Source: Sulfurimonas sp. HSL3-1 (GTDB lineage: Bacteria > Campylobacterota > Campylobacteria > Campylobacterales > Sulfurimonadaceae). Taken from it: DNA of 64,000 nt. Below, in pieces: positions 62,231 to 64,000 of the stretch (position 1 is the first letter of the stretch; each line of letters starts with the position of its first letter). The stretch is taken from assembly GCF_039645995.1 (NCBI RefSeq), contig NZ_CP147920.1, positions 2,232,001-2,296,000 on the forward strand. Reading direction: 5' to 3'. The notes under the pieces are model-generated. The model did no database searches and was not told where the DNA came from. It worked only from the letters and a program-made list of their open reading frames with translations. Position numbers and translations under genes: made by a program.

Positions 62231-62296
62231 ACGTCTTCCGTGCGGTTTAATAGCGAAATGGTAACATGATTTTATACAAAGGGAGGTTATGCCGGG

Positions 62297-62611
62297 TCAG
62301 TTGCCGGCATAGGGGTTTATGCCGCCGAGCATCCCCATAGCGGAGTGTTTTTTGTTGTCTTCGACCATCTTGACCGCGTCGTTGATCGCCGCGATTAGCA
62401 GGATCTGCAGCGAGGCTTTGTCCTCGAGCAGCGAATCGTCGATCTCAAGGTCGACGGCTTCGCCCTTGCCGTTCATCTCGAGCCGTACCATGCCCCCGCC
62501 CGTTTTGACGGTGAAGGTACGTTCGGCAAGTTCCGCTTCGAATTCGGCGGCCTTCGCCTGCATCTCTTCGAGCATTTTGCCCATCTCGCCGAAGTTCATT
62601 TTGTCAAACAT
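62297..62611 (-). CDS. YbaB/EbfC-family nucleoid-associated protein
   Basis: The 104-residue protein begins [20 protein letters not shown] and has MVRLEMNGKGEAVDLEID, the YbaB core. Members of this family bind DNA. It overlaps panD by one base and lies before ispA, grouped as in Campylobacter. Confidence 0.92.
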   Translation of the reverse strand: MFDKMNFGEMGKMLEEMQAKAAEFEAELAERTFTVKTGGGMVRLEMNGKGEAVDLEIDDSLLEDKASLQILLIAAINDAVKMVEDNKKHSAMGMLGGINPYAGN

Positions 62612-62976
62612 TAGATCTCGTGCAGTACATCCGTGATGCCGTTGTCGTCGTCAACGAGGACGACAGTCGGCTTGTAGGTTTCCAACTCACGCTCTTCATA
62701 CGTCGCATAGGCGACGATGATGACCTTATCCCCTTTGTGCACCTTGCGCGCCGCCGCCCCGTTGAGGCAGATGTCGCGTTTGCCGCGTTCACCGAGGATA
62801 ATGTAGGTTGAGAAACGCTCACCGTTGTTGATATTGAGGATCTCCACTTTCTGGCCGACCCGCATGGCGGAGGCCTCAAGGAGTTCCTCGTCAATCGTGA
62901 TGGAACCGACGTAGTTGAGGTTCGCATCCGTGACGGTGGCACGGTGAATTTTGCTGTAAAGCATTTCGATCGTCAT
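62611..62976 (-). CDS. panD: Aspartate 1-decarboxylase
   Basis: The 121-residue proenzyme begins [20 protein letters not shown] and has NYVGSITID, where cleavage at Gly-Ser makes the pyruvoyl group. It makes beta-alanine for coenzyme A. I chose the ATG at 62976, matching the family start. A longer frame from 63090 runs through the neighbouring gene. Confidence 0.95.
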   Translation of the reverse strand: MTIEMLYSKIHRATVTDANLNYVGSITIDEELLEASAMRVGQKVEILNINNGERFSTYIILGERGKRDICLNGAAARKVHKGDKVIIVAYATYEERELETYKPTVVLVDDDNGITDVLHEI

Positions 62977-62983
62977 GTATGTT

Positions 62984-63358
62984 TTATCTTCCCATCTGCT
63001 GCTGCATTGCTTCCGGCGAGATCGGTGCGTCCCACAGTTCGTCCGGAATAATGTATTCTGCGACCGGCGTCCCTCCGATGATGTGTTCATCGATGATGCG
63101 GTCGATCTTGTCTTTGGTCAAACCGTAATACATAAAGTGTCCCGGTTCGACCAGCATGACCGGCCCGGCATTACAGCGGTTCAGACACGCTGTACGTACC
63201 GGTTGTACAGTCGCAATTATACCCTTTTGCATCAAAGTCCCTGCTAAATGCTGGAAAAGGTCCTGTGTCTGCGGGTTCACGCATGACGGTTTCGGCATTC
63301 CCGGGGGAGAGGATTGCTCGCATTTGAAAATATAAAAAGCCGGCTGTGGTACACCCAT
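62984..63358 (-). CDS. Thioredoxin-like [2Fe-2S] ferredoxin
   Basis: The 124-residue protein has the cysteine set [17 protein letters not shown], then [14 protein letters not shown], as in thioredoxin-like [2Fe-2S] proteins. Its partner is unknown. I chose the ATG at 63358 with GGAG upstream. It is preceded by a TATAAT box at 63399-63404. Confidence 0.88.
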   Translation of the reverse strand: MGVPQPAFYIFKCEQSSPPGMPKPSCVNPQTQDLFQHLAGTLMQKGIIATVQPVRTACLNRCNAGPVMLVEPGHFMYYGLTKDKIDRIIDEHIIGGTPVAEYIIPDELWDAPISPEAMQQQMGR

Positions 63359-63398
63359 GGTATTCTCCGTTTCGAATAGAATTTGAAAAAACTCGCGT

Positions 63399-63404
63399 AT
63401 TATA
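63399..63404 (-). promoter_or_regulatory. Probable -10 box of the ferredoxin gene
   Basis: TATAAT lies 40 bp before the start codon. No good -35 hexamer is seen, but Campylobacterota promoters often lack one. Confidence 0.5.
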
Positions 63405-63476
63405 GCCAACGGTCAAGCCGGCCGAATTTAGCGAAAAAGTTAGTGGGAAGGCTTAAGACAACGCCATTGGCGCTGC

Positions 63477-64000
63477 TTACGGCGTGACGGTGACCGTCAG
63501 CGATGCGTTGACGTCGTAGCGCGTCACGTTGATATCGAGGGTGCCGTTGGCATCCCCCGTGTAGAGGGTACCGTTCTGCTCCAGGGTCGCGTTGCTCTCC
63601 CCGGCGTTGCCCAGAATCCATGTCATGCTCTCGGTCACATCCAGCGTCGTGTTATCATCAAAAGTTCCCAGCGCCTTGAGTTGCAACGTCTGTTCCTGCG
63701 AAAGGTTCGTATCGTTATTCTCGATGGAGAGGGTGACCGATGCGAGGGCATGGACATGGACGACGGCCGTGTCGAAGAACTGCTTGTAGCTGCCGGTGAT
63801 CTCCACGTCTCCGCCGAATTCGCCGCCGCTCAGCAGCCCCGGGCTGCTCGCCGCATCTGTTGTACTGAAAAAGGCGATGGAGCTGTTTGATTCACTCCAC
63901 TCGACGAACTCCGTCGCGTTGCTGTCAGGTACGCCGTTCGTATAGGACGCTACGGCGCTCATCTGCACTTTCTGTGTGGCATAAAACGTCGTGGCATTCG
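63477..64000 (-). CDS. C-terminal part of an Ig-like (Big_2-type) surface protein, cut by the window edge
   Basis: The frame is open from the right edge, so only the C-terminal 173 residues are visible. They contain two repeats of bacterial Ig-like character: one around NATEFVEWSESNSSIAFFSTT and one around TFDDNTTLDVTESMTWILGN, each ending in a beta strand such as LTVTVTP. Many Asn, Ser and Thr residues and no Cys suggest an exported adhesin or surface protein. The start and full domain order lie outside. Confidence 0.75.
   Translation of the reverse strand, partial: NATTFYATQKVQMSAVASYTNGVPDSNATEFVEWSESNSSIAFFSTTDAASSPGLLSGGEFGGDVEITGSYKQFFDTAVVHVHALASVTLSIENNDTNLSQEQTLQLKALGTFDDNTTLDVTESMTWILGNAGESNATLEQNGTLYTGDANGTLDINVTRYDVNASLTVTVTP

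Overview
The window looks like a chromosomal segment of a free-living member of the Campylobacterota (epsilonproteobacteria), most likely a Sulfurimonas-like sulfur or hydrogen oxidiser. The reasons are the gene order argS-tatA-gmk-acidic protein (as I recall it from Helicobacter), the grouping of ybaB, ispA and tkt (as I recall it from Campylobacter), a DUF3373 outer-membrane protein, and the closest-looking protein families throughout. Most of the sequence is GC-rich by eye, but the first ~8.7 kb is clearly more AT-rich. Genus and species cannot be fixed from the sequence alone.

Region 1 (1-14.3 kb, all minus strand) is a surface-polysaccharide locus. Read in the direction of transcription it runs cysD, cysN, an SLC13-type permease, cysC, cysQ, then rmlA, rmlC, rmlD, rmlB, a Wzx-like flippase, a PAPS-dependent sulfotransferase, a fused nucleotidyltransferase/APH-type kinase, a HAD phosphatase, a second nucleotidyltransferase and an unidentified gene cut by the window edge. 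The cys genes convert sulfate to PAPS and remove PAP. No PAPS reductase or sulfite reductase is present, and a sulfotransferase lies downstream, so the locus reads as a dedicated polysaccharide sulfation system coupled to dTDP-rhamnose synthesis and possibly to a second, nucleotide-activated phospho-substituent. A tRNA-Arg(CCT) gene lies just upstream of the operon with its 3' end facing it.

Region 2 (14.6-28.7 kb) is mostly housekeeping: two small paralogous secreted proteins, a YggU-type protein, argS, tatA, gmk, an acidic protein, an ABC ATPase, tsf-rpsB, a DUF3373 porin-like protein, a Bcp peroxiredoxin, DUF523, an aldehyde dehydrogenase and a group II truncated globin. Two copies of a ~314-bp fold-back repeat (A) lie here. 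One copy of a ~147-bp repeat (B) lies at 28.4 kb and a second at 38.5 kb.

Region 3 (28.7-35.5 kb) is a purine-degradation module: adenine deaminase and an NCS2 purine permease on the plus strand, converging on a four-gene xanthine-dehydrogenase-type molybdoenzyme operon with its own MocA-like cytidylyltransferase.

Region 4 (35.6-64 kb) is core metabolism and translation: ilvE, an SPFH protein, hisIE, a radical SAM protein, purF, dapB, trxB-trxA, yraN, a cysteine-type formate dehydrogenase, hom, an aminotransferase, rRNA/tRNA methyltransferases, rpmE, moeA, nhaA with an overlapping 7TM histidine kinase, tkt, ispA, ybaB, panD, a thioredoxin-like [2Fe-2S] protein, and the end of an Ig-like surface protein running off the right edge. 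Two partial gene duplications (the 5' end of the DUF523 gene and the 3' end of ispA) are visible as short leftovers beside their parents.
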